Assembly: GCA_022866585.1 (NCBI GenBank)
Contig: JALHUP010000368.1
Location: 1 to 19,155, forward strand
Length of the DNA stretch: 19,155 bases
Source of the DNA: Candidatus Zixiibacteriota bacterium
GTDB taxonomy: Bacteria; Zixibacteria; MSB-5A5; SM1-73
Direction: 5' to 3'
This document shows, one piece after another, positions 1 to 6,413 of this stretch (the stretch's first letter is position 1; each line of letters opens with the position of its first letter). The notes below the pieces were generated by a model. The model was not told the origin of the DNA, did no database searches, and saw nothing but the letters and a program-made list of their open reading frames with translations. A program made the position numbers and the translations under genes.

Positions 1-237
1 GCCGAGTTGGCAAAGAAAATCATTTTAATAGACCAAGGTCGGGTGGTCTCATTTTCCAGTAAAGAGGATTTCTTTAAAGATCCTGATGCGGTGAAATCTA
101 TTGGTCTTGATCTTCCGGAGGTGACTGAGTTTTTGTGGAAACTAAAACAAAAGGGGCTTGAAGTCAGAACTGATGTCTTCACCAAAGAGGAAACTTTAGC
201 TTTATTTGATGATCTGGAGTATCAAGCTTCAGCTTGA
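1..237 (+). CDS. ECF-type ABC transporter ATP-binding protein, C-terminal fragment (5' end outside window)
   Basis: The frame is open from the first base and ends with TGA at 235-237, so only the last 78 residues are present; the TTG at 7 is unlikely to be the true start. The fragment opens with the end of an ABC ATPase fold (KKIILIDQGRVVSF, the strand after the H-loop). It continues into the tail typical of energy-coupling-factor ATPases (EcfA/CbiO): an aspartate-proline 'FKDPDAVKSIGLDLPEV' stretch and a helical end. Such ATPases power uptake of vitamins or of Co/Ni ions together with EcfT and a substrate-binding S subunit; no partner gene is visible here. Walker and signature motifs lie outside the window. 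The last codons (216-237) coincide with a palindromic repeat that recurs at 15292-15314, so the C-terminal YQASA is repeat-derived. Confidence 0.8.
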   Translation, partial: AELAKKIILIDQGRVVSFSSKEDFFKDPDAVKSIGLDLPEVTEFLWKLKQKGLEVRTDVFTKEETLALFDDLEYQASA

Positions 238-238
238 C
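216..238 (+). repeat. Palindromic repeat overlapping the ECF ATPase stop codon
   Basis: The 23 bases starting GGAGTATCAAGC contain the palindrome TCAAGC-TTCA-GCTTGA. They match the reverse complement of 15291-15313 at 21 of 23 positions by eye. The copy supplies the last codons and the TGA of the ATPase gene. Confidence 0.7.
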
Positions 239-265
239 CTTAAGAAAGGAGTGCGAAAGCTTGTT

Positions 266-314
266 GGAGCGAAGTCCCGATAAATCGGGATAAACTCCAA
301 TCCCGCTTCGCGGG
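266..314. repeat. Pair of small hairpins between the ECF ATPase gene and the pyr promoter
   Basis: A 7-bp stem TCCCGAT/ATCGGGA (275-281 with 284-290) lies inside a GGAG/CTCC clamp (266-269 with 295-298). It is followed by a GC hairpin CCCGC/GCGGG (302-306 with 310-314). Both resemble the hairpin families elsewhere in the window. They could help end the upstream transcript, but neither is followed by a clear T-run, so they are listed as repeats. Confidence 0.5.
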
Positions 315-376
315 GCTTGAGTGATTTTTGATGCTTTGGGCGTCCTTGGCTTTATAAAATTTTTTTTAAAAAATAC

Positions 377-404
377 TTGACAAAAAGAAATTGACTATTA
401 GATT
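377..404 (+). promoter_or_regulatory. Probable sigma70-type promoter of the pyr operon
   Basis: TTGACA (377-382) is a perfect -35 box. TAGATT (399-404) follows after 16 bp and matches 4 of 6 bases of a -10 box, placing the start near 411, just before the PyrR-binding hairpin. A weaker upstream pair, TTGATG (328-333) and TATAAA (353-358), is also possible and would give a longer leader that includes GGAGGG at 405-410. Confidence 0.55.
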
Positions 405-418
405 GGAGGGGAACAAAA

Positions 419-451
419 CCTTTTAAACTAGTTCGGCGAAACTAGAAAAGG
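419..451 (+). ncRNA. PyrR-binding RNA hairpin (pyr leader)
   Basis: The leader RNA folds as an outer stem CCUUUU/AAAAGG (419-424 with 446-451), a 5' AAA internal bulge (425-427), an upper stem CUAGUU/AACUAG and a small loop around GGC. This matches the known PyrR-binding loop, whose conserved top is GUCC-NGN-GAGGC. Here the top reads GUUC-GGC-GAAAC (431-442), in which the C-G and U-G pairs are replaced by U-A pairs while the bulged A and closing C-G remain. It lies 31 nt upstream of an intrinsic terminator and upstream of pyrR itself, the arrangement expected of PyrR/UMP-controlled attenuation. Recognised by eye, not by a covariance model. Confidence 0.72.
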
Positions 452-482
452 TGAGATGAAAATAACAAGATTTGAAATATTG

Positions 483-522
483 ACCCTCCCTCTTATTAAA
501 AGCAGAGGGAGGGTATTTTTTT
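483..522 (+). terminator. Intrinsic terminator (attenuator) in the pyr leader
   Basis: A perfect 11-bp stem ACCCTCCCTCT (483-493) with AGAGGGAGGGT (504-514), a 10-nt loop, and a run of seven Ts at 516-522. It lies between the promoter and pyrR and is the natural target for PyrR-controlled readthrough. GGAGGG at 405-410 could pair with CCCTCC (484-489) as a competing antiterminator if transcription starts upstream of it. Confidence 0.85.
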
Positions 523-528
523 ATGCCC

Positions 529-556
529 GGAGTAGCGGGACTCGTCTCGCGTCTCC
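529..556 (+). repeat. GGAGTAGC-type hairpin element between attenuator and pyrR
   Basis: GGAGTAGC (529-536), variable core GGGA, loop CTCG, complementary core TCTC (one G-T pair), then GCGTCTCC. It has the same plan as copies at 8915-8936, 8946-8972 and 13339-13360. Confidence 0.65.
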
Positions 557-589
557 AATGCATCAATAGCGACCACAAGGAGGAAACAA

Positions 590-1135
590 TTGCCCAAGAA
601 AATAAAAACTGTCCTGGTAATGGATGCCAAGACCATTGAGAGAGCTTTAATCCGCATAGCCCATGAGATAGTGGAGAAAAACAAAGGTGCGGAGAACATG
701 GCGGTCATCGGAATCAAAAACAGGGGAGAGTATCTGGCACAAAGAGTTGCCAGCCTGATTGAAAAGATCGAGGGGGTCCAAATCCCGGTAGGTTTGATGG
801 ACATAACTTTGTATCGGGATGATATCCAGACCAAGTTAGAACAGCCTCTGGTTCAAAAAACCGAGATCCCTTTTGATGTAAGGGATAGAGTGATCATCTT
901 AGTAGATGATGTCTTGTTCACCGGCAGAACCATAAGAGCGGCTTTGGATCAAATCATAGATTTCGGGCGCCCAAGATGCATTCAGCTTGCGGTTCTGGTG
1001 GACAGAGGACATCGAGAGCTTCCTATCAGGGCAGATTATGTCGGCAAAAATATCCCCACTGCTAAAAGCGAGCGGGTGAAGGTGAAAATAAAAGAAGTAG
1101 ACGGAGAGGATAGTGTGTCCATTGTAAAGCATTAG
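590..1135 (+). CDS. pyrR: PyrR, bifunctional pyr operon regulator / uracil phosphoribosyltransferase
   Basis: This 181-residue protein has the usual length and pattern of PyrR, an RNA-binding attenuator protein that senses UMP/PRPP and often has uracil phosphoribosyltransferase activity. The PRPP-binding loop VIILVDDVLFTGRT is at residues 101-114. The family's VLVDRGHRELPIRADYVGKNIPT block follows at 135-157. The TTG at 590 is chosen because a perfect AAGGAGG (577-583) lies six bases upstream; the next in-frame ATG (residue 12) would cut into the first helix. It is the first gene of pyrR-pyrB-pyrC, and its own leader carries a PyrR-type RNA hairpin and terminator, so it probably autoregulates. 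It acts in the cytoplasm. The identification is firm; catalytic activity is inferred from family. Confidence 0.93.
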   Translation: MPKKIKTVLVMDAKTIERALIRIAHEIVEKNKGAENMAVIGIKNRGEYLAQRVASLIEKIEGVQIPVGLMDITLYRDDIQTKLEQPLVQKTEIPFDVRDRVIILVDDVLFTGRTIRAALDQIIDFGRPRCIQLAVLVDRGHRELPIRADYVGKNIPTAKSERVKVKIKEVDGEDSVSIVKH

Positions 1136-1220
1136 AGAGTAGAGAGTATAGAGTAAAGAGGTAAAAGCGAAAAGCAAAAAAACTGTGAACCACGAACTAC
1201 GAACCACGAACTACGAACTG
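1134..1220. repeat. Degenerate 7-bp tandem array filling the pyrR-pyrB gap
   Basis: From the pyrR stop codon onward the sequence divides into about twelve consecutive heptads. It begins AGAGAGT AGAGAGT and drifts through AAAGAGG to alternating CCACGAA/CTACGAA (1190-1217) without losing phase. It ends just before the pyrB ribosome-binding site. It is AG-rich first and AC-rich later. Confidence 0.75.
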
Positions 1221-1237
1221 ATACCGGCGGAGGTTGG

Positions 1238-2170
1238 ATGAAATTAAGAAGCAAACATTTACTTGGATTAGAAGGAATGACGAAGGAAGAAATAACTCTC
1301 ATCTTAGATACCGCAGAGCCATTCAAGGAAATTTTAGAAAGACCCATAAGGATCGTTCCCACCCTAAGAGGAGTCACTGTGGTGAATCTTTTCTACGAGC
1401 CTTCCACTCGCACTCGCATCTCCTTTGAATTAGCGGAAAAAAGGCTTTCGGCTGAAGTGATAAGCTTCTCCGCCACTACTTCTAGCGTGAAAAAAGGTGA
1501 AACGTTGAAGGACACGGTGCGAAACATCGAGGCTATGAAGATCGACATGGTGGTGGTCAGGCACCAATGTTCTGGAGTCCCTTATTTTCTTACCCAATGT
1601 TTGGACTCCTCCATAATCAATGCCGGGGATGGTGCCCATGAACATCCCACCCAGGCTCTTTTAGACCTTTTCACCATCAGAGAAAAATATAAAAAGATCA
1701 GAGGATTAAAGGTGGTGATCGTGGGTGACATAAAATACAGCCGGGTGGCAAGGTCGGATATTTGGGGATTTACCACCATGGGAGCGAAGGTAGCGGTATG
1801 TGGACCCACCACTCTTTTGCCTTATGAGATCGAGAAAATGGGAATCGAGGTTCATCATGATGTGGATGAAGCTTTAGAAGGTGCGGATGTGGTCAACGTT
1901 TTGAGAATACAATTGGAAAGACAAAAAGGCGGGTTTCTTCCCTCATTAAGAGAGTATACTAACAAGTTTGGAATCAATGTAGATAGACTTAAAAGGTTAA
2001 ATGAGAATTTTACCATCATGCATCCGGGACCAATAAATCGAGGAGTGGAGATTACCCCAGAGGTGGCAGATGGTCCATATTCGGTGATTTTGAATCAGGT
2101 GACCAATGGAGTGGCAATAAGAATGGCAGTGCTTTACCTTCTAAGCGGAGGGGAGGGAAAAGTCGAGTAA
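1238..2170 (+). CDS. pyrB: PyrB, aspartate carbamoyltransferase catalytic chain
   Basis: The protein joins carbamoyl phosphate to aspartate, the first committed step of UMP synthesis. It is 310 residues, the normal catalytic-chain length. The carbamoyl-phosphate loop FYEPSTRTR is at 52-60, the mobile-loop lysines SVKKGET at 83-89 and HPTQ at 136-139. The aspartate-domain GDIKYSRVARS is at 163-173 and the conserved HPGP at 262-265. GGAGG (1229-1233) sits four bases before the ATG. No pyrI regulatory subunit follows; pyrC is next, as in operons where ATCase is unregulated or forms a complex with dihydroorotase. Dual ATCase/DHOase assembly is possible but not shown by sequence. Confidence 0.95.
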   Translation: MKLRSKHLLGLEGMTKEEITLILDTAEPFKEILERPIRIVPTLRGVTVVNLFYEPSTRTRISFELAEKRLSAEVISFSATTSSVKKGETLKDTVRNIEAMKIDMVVVRHQCSGVPYFLTQCLDSSIINAGDGAHEHPTQALLDLFTIREKYKKIRGLKVVIVGDIKYSRVARSDIWGFTTMGAKVAVCGPTTLLPYEIEKMGIEVHHDVDEALEGADVVNVLRIQLERQKGGFLPSLREYTNKFGINVDRLKRLNENFTIMHPGPINRGVEITPEVADGPYSVILNQVTNGVAIRMAVLYLLSGGEGKVE

Positions 2171-2181
2171 GTGTCGATTCA

Positions 2182-2404
2182 CCTCACCCCCTATCTCCCC
2201 CTCTCCACATTGAGGGTGTGTCAGAATTTCGGTTTTTGTAGCCGCAGACTTTAGTCTGCGAAATCGAGATGTTGAATTCCAATGTCTTACGCAATCTGAA
2301 GATTGCGGCTATAACTTCAAAACATGATTATGACACAGTCTCTTGGGGGAGAGGGAAGGGTGAGGGGGATTAACAAGTATGGAGGGACAGGGCTTGTCCT
2401 GTCC
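2182..2404. repeat. Nested palindromic composite in the pyrB-pyrC gap
   Basis: The 254-bp gap has layered inverted repeats. The outer arms are CCTCACCC (2182-2189) with GGGTGAGG (2358-2365), inside pyrimidine-rich and purine-rich tracts. The middle arms are TGTGTCA (2217-2223) with TGACACA (2331-2337). Inside are two separate hairpins, CGCAGAC-TTTA-GTCTGCG (2243-2260) and CGCAATC-TGAA-GATTGCG (2290-2307), whose outer edges (GTAGC and GCTAT) are again roughly inverted. A further hairpin GGACAGG/CCTGTCC (2385-2391 with 2398-2404) precedes the pyrC ribosome-binding site. No ORF is present. It resembles short non-autonomous palindromic elements inserted one within another. Confidence 0.7.
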
Positions 2405-2424
2405 TAACTTAAGGAGAAAAAAAG

Positions 2425-3750
2425 TTGAGTAACCCGAAAAAGAAAAAAGAAATTTTGAATCAGCCATTAGAGTTTGAGTTAGCGATTCTGGGTGGGAGGG
2501 TGATTGATCCCGAAAGTCGATTTGACCGGATCGCTGATATCTTTGTCCATGATGGTTTGATTAAAGAAATATCATCAAGAAAAACAACCACCAGGATTGG
2601 GGCAAAAGAAGTAATAGACGCCAAAGGCAAGATCGTGGTGCCCGGTTTAATTGACATGCACGCCCATTTAAGGGAGCCGGGAAGAGAGGATGAGGAGACC
2701 ATCTACACTGGGTCATGTTCTGCAGTGGCAGGTGGATTTACTTCTGTATGTTGCATGCCCAACACCGAACCGCCCATAGATAATCAAGAGGCAGTAAAAT
2801 TTGTTTATGTCAAAGCCAAAGAGGCAAAATGTAAAATCGTTTGTGTGGGGGCGGTGACCAAAGGAGAGAAGGGAGAGGAGCTGACCGAGATTTTAGATTT
2901 GGTTCAAGCGGGAGTGGTGGCGATCTCGGATGATGGAAAACCGGTCTCCAGTTCACAGGTGATGCGAAATGCCTTAGAATATTGCAAAATGTTTAACCTT
3001 CCCATCATCTCTCACTGTGAGGATTTAAATCTTTCTTCTGGTGGGGTTATGCATGAAGGATTCGTCTCCACATCTTTAGGAATGAATGGAATTCCATCCA
3101 TAGCCGAAGAGGTGATGGTGGCTCGTGACCTAAAATTGGCGGAGTTCACCGGGGGAAGAGTTCACATCGCTCATGTCTCCACCCAAGGTTCGGTTGATTT
3201 GATCAGGGAAGCAAAGAAAAGAGGGATAAAAGTCACCTGCGAAACCACTCCTCATCATTTTACCTTGACCGATGAGTCCGTAAAAACTTTTGATACCAAT
3301 GCCAAAGTAAATCCACCTTTGAGAACCAGAAAAGACGTGGAGGCAATAAAGAAAGGTTTGAAGGATGGAACCATCGACTCTATCGCCACCGATCATGCCC
3401 CGCATTCTGTGGAGGAAAAGGAGGTGGAGTTCGATTTTGCTCCTTTTGGTATGGTCGGTTTGGAGACAGCTTTTGGATTGGTTGTCACCGAGCTGGTCAA
3501 CAAAAAGATTTTAACCTGGCCGCAAGCTATTGCCAAATTGACCATCAATCCAAGTAGAATTTTAAATTTAAAAGGGGGTAGAATAAAAAGAGATTTTCCT
3601 GCCGATCTGACCATCATAGATCCCAAAGCCTCGTGGATTGTGAATCCAAGTCAATTCAAATCCAAATCCAAAAACTCCCCCTTCGGCGGAAAGAAACTCC
3701 GGGGAAGGGTTTGTTACACCATAGTTGATGGAAAGATAGTATTTCCGTAG
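2425..3750 (+). CDS. pyrC: PyrC, dihydroorotase (zinc amidohydrolase, class I type)
   Basis: The enzyme cyclises carbamoyl aspartate to dihydroorotate, the third step of UMP synthesis. The 441-residue protein shows the amidohydrolase metal ligands in order. These are HAH at 79-81 in DMHAHLREPG, the aspartate of ISDDGKP (about 169), H197 in SHCED, H250 in HIAHVST and D323 in ATDHAPH. The CCMPNTEP stretch at 109-116 and the C-terminal SPFGG...GRV block are typical of the long bacterial form. The start is TTG at 2425, with AAGGAG (2411-2416) eight bases before it; no ATG fits better. The first 12 residues are lysine-rich and extend past most homologues. It is the last gene of the pyr operon; no clear terminator follows. 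Confidence 0.94.
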   Translation: MSNPKKKKEILNQPLEFELAILGGRVIDPESRFDRIADIFVHDGLIKEISSRKTTTRIGAKEVIDAKGKIVVPGLIDMHAHLREPGREDEETIYTGSCSAVAGGFTSVCCMPNTEPPIDNQEAVKFVYVKAKEAKCKIVCVGAVTKGEKGEELTEILDLVQAGVVAISDDGKPVSSSQVMRNALEYCKMFNLPIISHCEDLNLSSGGVMHEGFVSTSLGMNGIPSIAEEVMVARDLKLAEFTGGRVHIAHVSTQGSVDLIREAKKRGIKVTCETTPHHFTLTDESVKTFDTNAKVNPPLRTRKDVEAIKKGLKDGTIDSIATDHAPHSVEEKEVEFDFAPFGMVGLETAFGLVVTELVNKKILTWPQAIAKLTINPSRILNLKGGRIKRDFPADLTIIDPKASWIVNPSQFKSKSKNSPFGGKKLRGRVCYTIVDGKIVFP

Positions 3751-3834
3751 GTCGGTCAGTTGACTTCCTATGGATCCAAATGGACAAATGAGGTTGCGAA
3801 GCTACCCGACACTTATGCAAGACGAATCTGTTCA

Positions 3835-3884
3835 ATCCGTTTAATCCGTTGACAAGTACATCCGCTTAATCCGTTGACCAATCC
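3835..3884. repeat. ATCCG nonamer repeat, two 25-bp units
   Basis: Units 3835-3859 and 3860-3884 each begin ATCCGYTTA ATCCGTTGAC. More ATCCG/ATCCA words follow at 3881 and 3891. The same nonamers recur in inverted orientation at 6186-6212, after the propeller gene. The stretch 3751-3834 otherwise holds nothing recognisable. Confidence 0.7.
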
Positions 3885-3904
3885 GCACGCATCCACTTTT
3901 TTTA

Positions 3905-3946
3905 TTGACTTCTGTGAATTGAAAAGTTATTATATGAATAACTTTT
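3905..3946 (+). promoter_or_regulatory. Strong promoter with overlapping palindromic operator candidate
   Basis: TTGACT (3905-3910), a 17-bp spacer, then TATTAT (3928-3933) is a near-consensus sigma70 promoter for the propeller gene. A perfect 10-bp inverted repeat, AAAAGTTATT (3922-3931) with AATAACTTTT (3937-3946), covers the -10 box and the expected start. A repressor bound there would block transcription. It could instead be just an AT-rich stem. Confidence 0.6.
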
Positions 3947-3965
3947 AAAAAATCAGAGGTTAGAA

Positions 3966-3997
3966 AACAATTAGTTCCTAACTTCATAACCTTCAAG
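3966..3997 (+). repeat. 32-bp direct repeat, copy 1 (5' leader of the propeller gene)
   Basis: AACAATT, seven variable bases, then AACTTCATAACCTTCAAG. The same arrangement and length occur at 6257-6288 with 28 of 32 identical bases. Copy 1 lies in the untranslated leader, directly before the AAGGAGG ribosome-binding site of the propeller gene. Confidence 0.75.
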
Positions 3998-4011
3998 AGA
4001 AGGAGGATTTC

Positions 4012-6177
4012 ATGCGTTCAGGTAATGGTTTGGTTTCCAGTTTGTGCCTGGGCGGGCTGTGTTCTTTTTTGCTGGTTTGTTTCATTGGCGCCGGCTGTCT
4101 GTTTGCCAATGACATCAACTATGTTTCCAGCACCCTCTGGACAAGGGCAAAGGATGTTCAGGTGGTTGGGGATTACGCTTATTGTGCCTTTGCCAATGGT
4201 TTGGTGATCCTTGATGTCTCAAACCTGACTAATCCCTCTTTTGTGAGCAGACTTTATTTTCAAGGAGGAGGAGAAAGGATTTATGTTAAGGATAACTATG
4301 TTTATCTGGCTGATGAAGATTTAGGATTGGTGATAATCAACGTGAGCGATCCAGCTAATCCAGATTCTGTCGGCAGTTACAATACCCCGGGTTATGCTTA
4401 TGATGTTTTTGTGAAGGACACTTTAGCCTATGTGGCTGATGCACAAAGCGGTTTGCAGATAATTCGGGTGAGTGATCCAGCCCATCCGGGTTTAGCTGGC
4501 AGTTACAATACCCCGGATTATGCTAATGGTGTTTTTGTTGTTGACAGCTTAGCCTATGTAGCTGACGCATATAGTGGTTTGCAGATAATCAATGTTAGCC
4601 ACCCAACCAATCCCGAGTCGATTGGCACATACAACACCCCGGGTCGTGCTTGGGGTGTTTTTGTTCAGGACACCTTAGCCTATGTGGCTGATTATACCAG
4701 TGGTTTGCAGATAATCAATGTTAGCCACCCAGACAATCCGGAGTCGATTGGCACTTACAACACTCCGAGTTATGCTTATGATGTCTTTGTTCAGGAGAGC
4801 TTAGCCTATGTGGCTGATTATAGCAGTGGCTTACAGATAATTAATGTTACTGATCCAGCGAATCCCGGTTTTGTTGGCACTTACAACACCCCGGGTTATG
4901 CTTATGGTGTTTTTGTCCAAGATAGTTTAGCCTGGGTGGCTGATGACCATGGAGGTTTGCAAATAATCAATGTTACTAATCCTACTAATCCACATTCAGA
5001 GGGGAGTTACGATACCCCGGATAATTCTCTGAATGTCGTTGTTGTCGGCAGTTTAGCCTATGTGGCTGATTATCGTGATGGCTTGAAAATAATCGACGTT
5101 TCCGATCCAGTCCATCCAGATACAGTTGGCAGTTACAACACCCCAAGTTATGCTTATAGCGTTTTCGTTGTGGACAGCTTAGCTTATGTGGCTGATTATG
5201 ACCAGGGTTTGCTAATAATCCGGGTGAGCAATCCAGCACATCCAAGTTTAGCTGGAAGTTACAACACTCCGGGCATTGCTTATGATGTTTTTGTTCAGGA
5301 CAGCTTAGCCTATGTGGCGGATGGAGACTACGGTTTGCAAATATTTCGGGTGAGCAATCCAACTGATCCGGAGTCAATTGGTACTTACAACACCACTGGT
5401 ACTGCTTGGAGTGTTATTGTTCAGGACAGCTTAGCCTATGTGGCGGATAGAGACAGTGGTCTGCAGATAATTAGGGTGAGTGATCCAGCCAATCCAACCC
5501 TGGTCGGCAGTTATGATACACCGAATTATGCTTTTGATGTTTTTGTTCAGGACAGCATAGCCTATGTGGCTGATTATTATAGTTTGCAGATAATCGATGT
5601 TTCCGACCCAGCCAATCCGGAGTGGATTGGCGCTTATAACCCCCCATCTAGTGCTTATGGTATTTTTGTTGTTGACAGTTTAGCCTATCTGACGGATGGT
5701 GCAAATGGTCTGCTGATAATTCGGGTGAGTGATCCAGCCACTCCGAGCTTAGCCAAAAGTTACAACACGCCAGGGTTCGCTTACGGTATCTTTGTTAAAG
5801 GGAAATATGTGTATGTGGCAGATTATTACTCCTTGATAATCTTAGAGACCCCCTATGGAACAGATGTAAAAGAGATAGATGAAGGCGAAGCGCCGCCTTC
5901 TGATTTTGTCTTATTCCAAAATTATCCTAACCCCTTCAATCCCACCACCAATATAGAATTTCTGCTTCCCCAATCAGGACAGGTCAAAATTGAGATTTAC
6001 AATACTTTAGGACAAAAGGTCAGAACCTTGGTAGATCAGCAACTGAAAGCCGGGCATAAGATGGTGGATTGGGATGGAAAGGATGATTCAGGCAAAGAAG
6101 TCTCAAGTGGGATCTATTTCTATCGAATAAAGACTCTCGAATTTTCGCAGACCAAGAAGATGGTGTTGTTGCGATAA
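4012..6177 (+). CDS. Secreted LVIVD-repeat beta-propeller protein with C-terminal sorting/FlgD-like domain
   Basis: The 721-residue product starts with a signal-peptide-like segment (charged start, hydrophobic residues 7-32, likely cut after CLFA). A lipoprotein is less likely because no proper lipobox precedes the cysteine. About 14 repeats of 42 residues follow, in the form 'SYNTPGYAYDVFV.D.LAYVAD...GLQIINVSDPANP..VG'. Residues 122-621 hold twelve regular ones, two looser ones come first, and two lack one residue. These are LVIVD-type blades; fourteen would fit two seven-bladed propellers (inference). Residues 631-721 (YPNPFNPTT, LGQKVRTL, W.G.D..G..V.SGIY.YR) form the FlgD-like/type IX-type C-terminal domain used for export or surface anchoring in FCB bacteria. 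AAGGAGG lies five bases before the ATG. It appears to be a single-gene unit with its own promoter. A role in adhesion or ligand binding is plausible; no enzymatic residues were recognised. Confidence 0.88.
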   Translation: MRSGNGLVSSLCLGGLCSFLLVCFIGAGCLFANDINYVSSTLWTRAKDVQVVGDYAYCAFANGLVILDVSNLTNPSFVSRLYFQGGGERIYVKDNYVYLADEDLGLVIINVSDPANPDSVGSYNTPGYAYDVFVKDTLAYVADAQSGLQIIRVSDPAHPGLAGSYNTPDYANGVFVVDSLAYVADAYSGLQIINVSHPTNPESIGTYNTPGRAWGVFVQDTLAYVADYTSGLQIINVSHPDNPESIGTYNTPSYAYDVFVQESLAYVADYSSGLQIINVTDPANPGFVGTYNTPGYAYGVFVQDSLAWVADDHGGLQIINVTNPTNPHSEGSYDTPDNSLNVVVVGSLAYVADYRDGLKIIDVSDPVHPDTVGSYNTPSYAYSVFVVDSLAYVADYDQGLLIIRVSNPAHPSLAGSYNTPGIAYDVFVQDSLAYVADGDYGLQIFRVSNPTDPESIGTYNTTGTAWSVIVQDSLAYVADRDSGLQIIRVSDPANPTLVGSYDTPNYAFDVFVQDSIAYVADYYSLQIIDVSDPANPEWIGAYNPPSSAYGIFVVDSLAYLTDGANGLLIIRVSDPATPSLAKSYNTPGFAYGIFVKGKYVYVADYYSLIILETPYGTDVKEIDEGEAPPSDFVLFQNYPNPFNPTTNIEFLLPQSGQVKIEIYNTLGQKVRTLVDQQLKAGHKMVDWDGKDDSGKEVSSGIYFYRIKTLEFSQTKKMVLLR
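4375..5871 (+). repeat. Twelve in-frame 126-bp tandem repeats within the propeller gene
   Basis: The 42-codon blades are similar at DNA level as well as protein level. Blocks such as AGCTTAGCCTATGTGGCTGA and GGTTTGCAGATAATC return nearly unchanged. This suggests expansion by duplication or ongoing exchange between repeats. The eleventh and thirteenth blades counted in the protein (the tenth and twelfth of this block) each lack one codon. Confidence 0.85.
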
Positions 6178-6185
6178 ATAAACTG

Positions 6186-6212
6186 TCAACGGATTGAGCG
6201 GATGAAACGGAT
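6186..6212. repeat. Inverted copy of the ATCCG nonamer repeat
   Basis: Three nonamers TCAACGGAT TGAGCGGAT GAAACGGAT follow nine bases after the propeller stop codon. Their reverse complement matches the ATCCG nonamers at 3835-3884, so the gene is bracketed by inverted copies. Confidence 0.7.
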
Positions 6213-6256
6213 TGGCGGTGAATCTTAAAATCTACCCAATGTATTATTTATTGAGT

Positions 6257-6288
6257 AACAATTGGGTCTCAACTTCATAACCTTCAAG
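6257..6288 (+). repeat. 32-bp direct repeat, copy 2
   Basis: It shares AACAATT and the 18-base AACTTCATAACCTTCAAG with copy 1 (3966-3997). Here no ribosome-binding site or start codon follows; instead it runs into a TPR-coding relic. A small inverted repeat, ACCCAAT (6234-6240) with ATTGGGT (6261-6267), overlaps its left edge. Confidence 0.75.
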
Positions 6289-6296
6289 TAAAGACA

Positions 6297-6413
6297 TATT
6301 ATAGTTTAGCTATCGCTTACCTGAAAACCAACCAGCCTTACAAAGCAATAAAAGTGGTGAAAGACGACCTAAAAACAAACCCTGATGCAGAAGAACTCAA
6401 AAAACTTCCATAA
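6297..6413 (+). pseudogene. Relic of a tetratricopeptide-repeat protein gene, 3' end only
   Basis: The frame encodes 38 residues, YYSLAIAYLKTNQPYKAIKV followed by VKDDLKTNPDAEELKKLP, and then TAA. This is a good TPR helix pair plus a normal C-terminal tail. The open frame extends upstream only to about 6255, through the direct repeat, where a stop ends it, and no start codon or ribosome-binding site precedes it. I read it as the surviving end of a TPR gene whose 5' part was lost when neighbouring DNA was rearranged. It could alternatively be a very small gene with a non-standard start, which is less likely. Confidence 0.6.

Noticed and set aside
496..834. 112-residue minus-strand frame across the attenuator and the start of pyrR
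   Set aside because: It is antisense to a clear gene and crosses a terminator and a hairpin element; the translation is not protein-like.
1134..1220. CRISPR array
   Set aside because: The short-period repeats here and near lpxA have no spacers, units are 7 bp, and no cas gene is present.
4985..5377. 130-residue open frame on the minus strand inside the propeller gene
   Set aside because: It is a shadow of the 126-bp repeats; its cysteine/histidine-rich translation only mirrors the repeated codons, and it has no ribosome-binding site.
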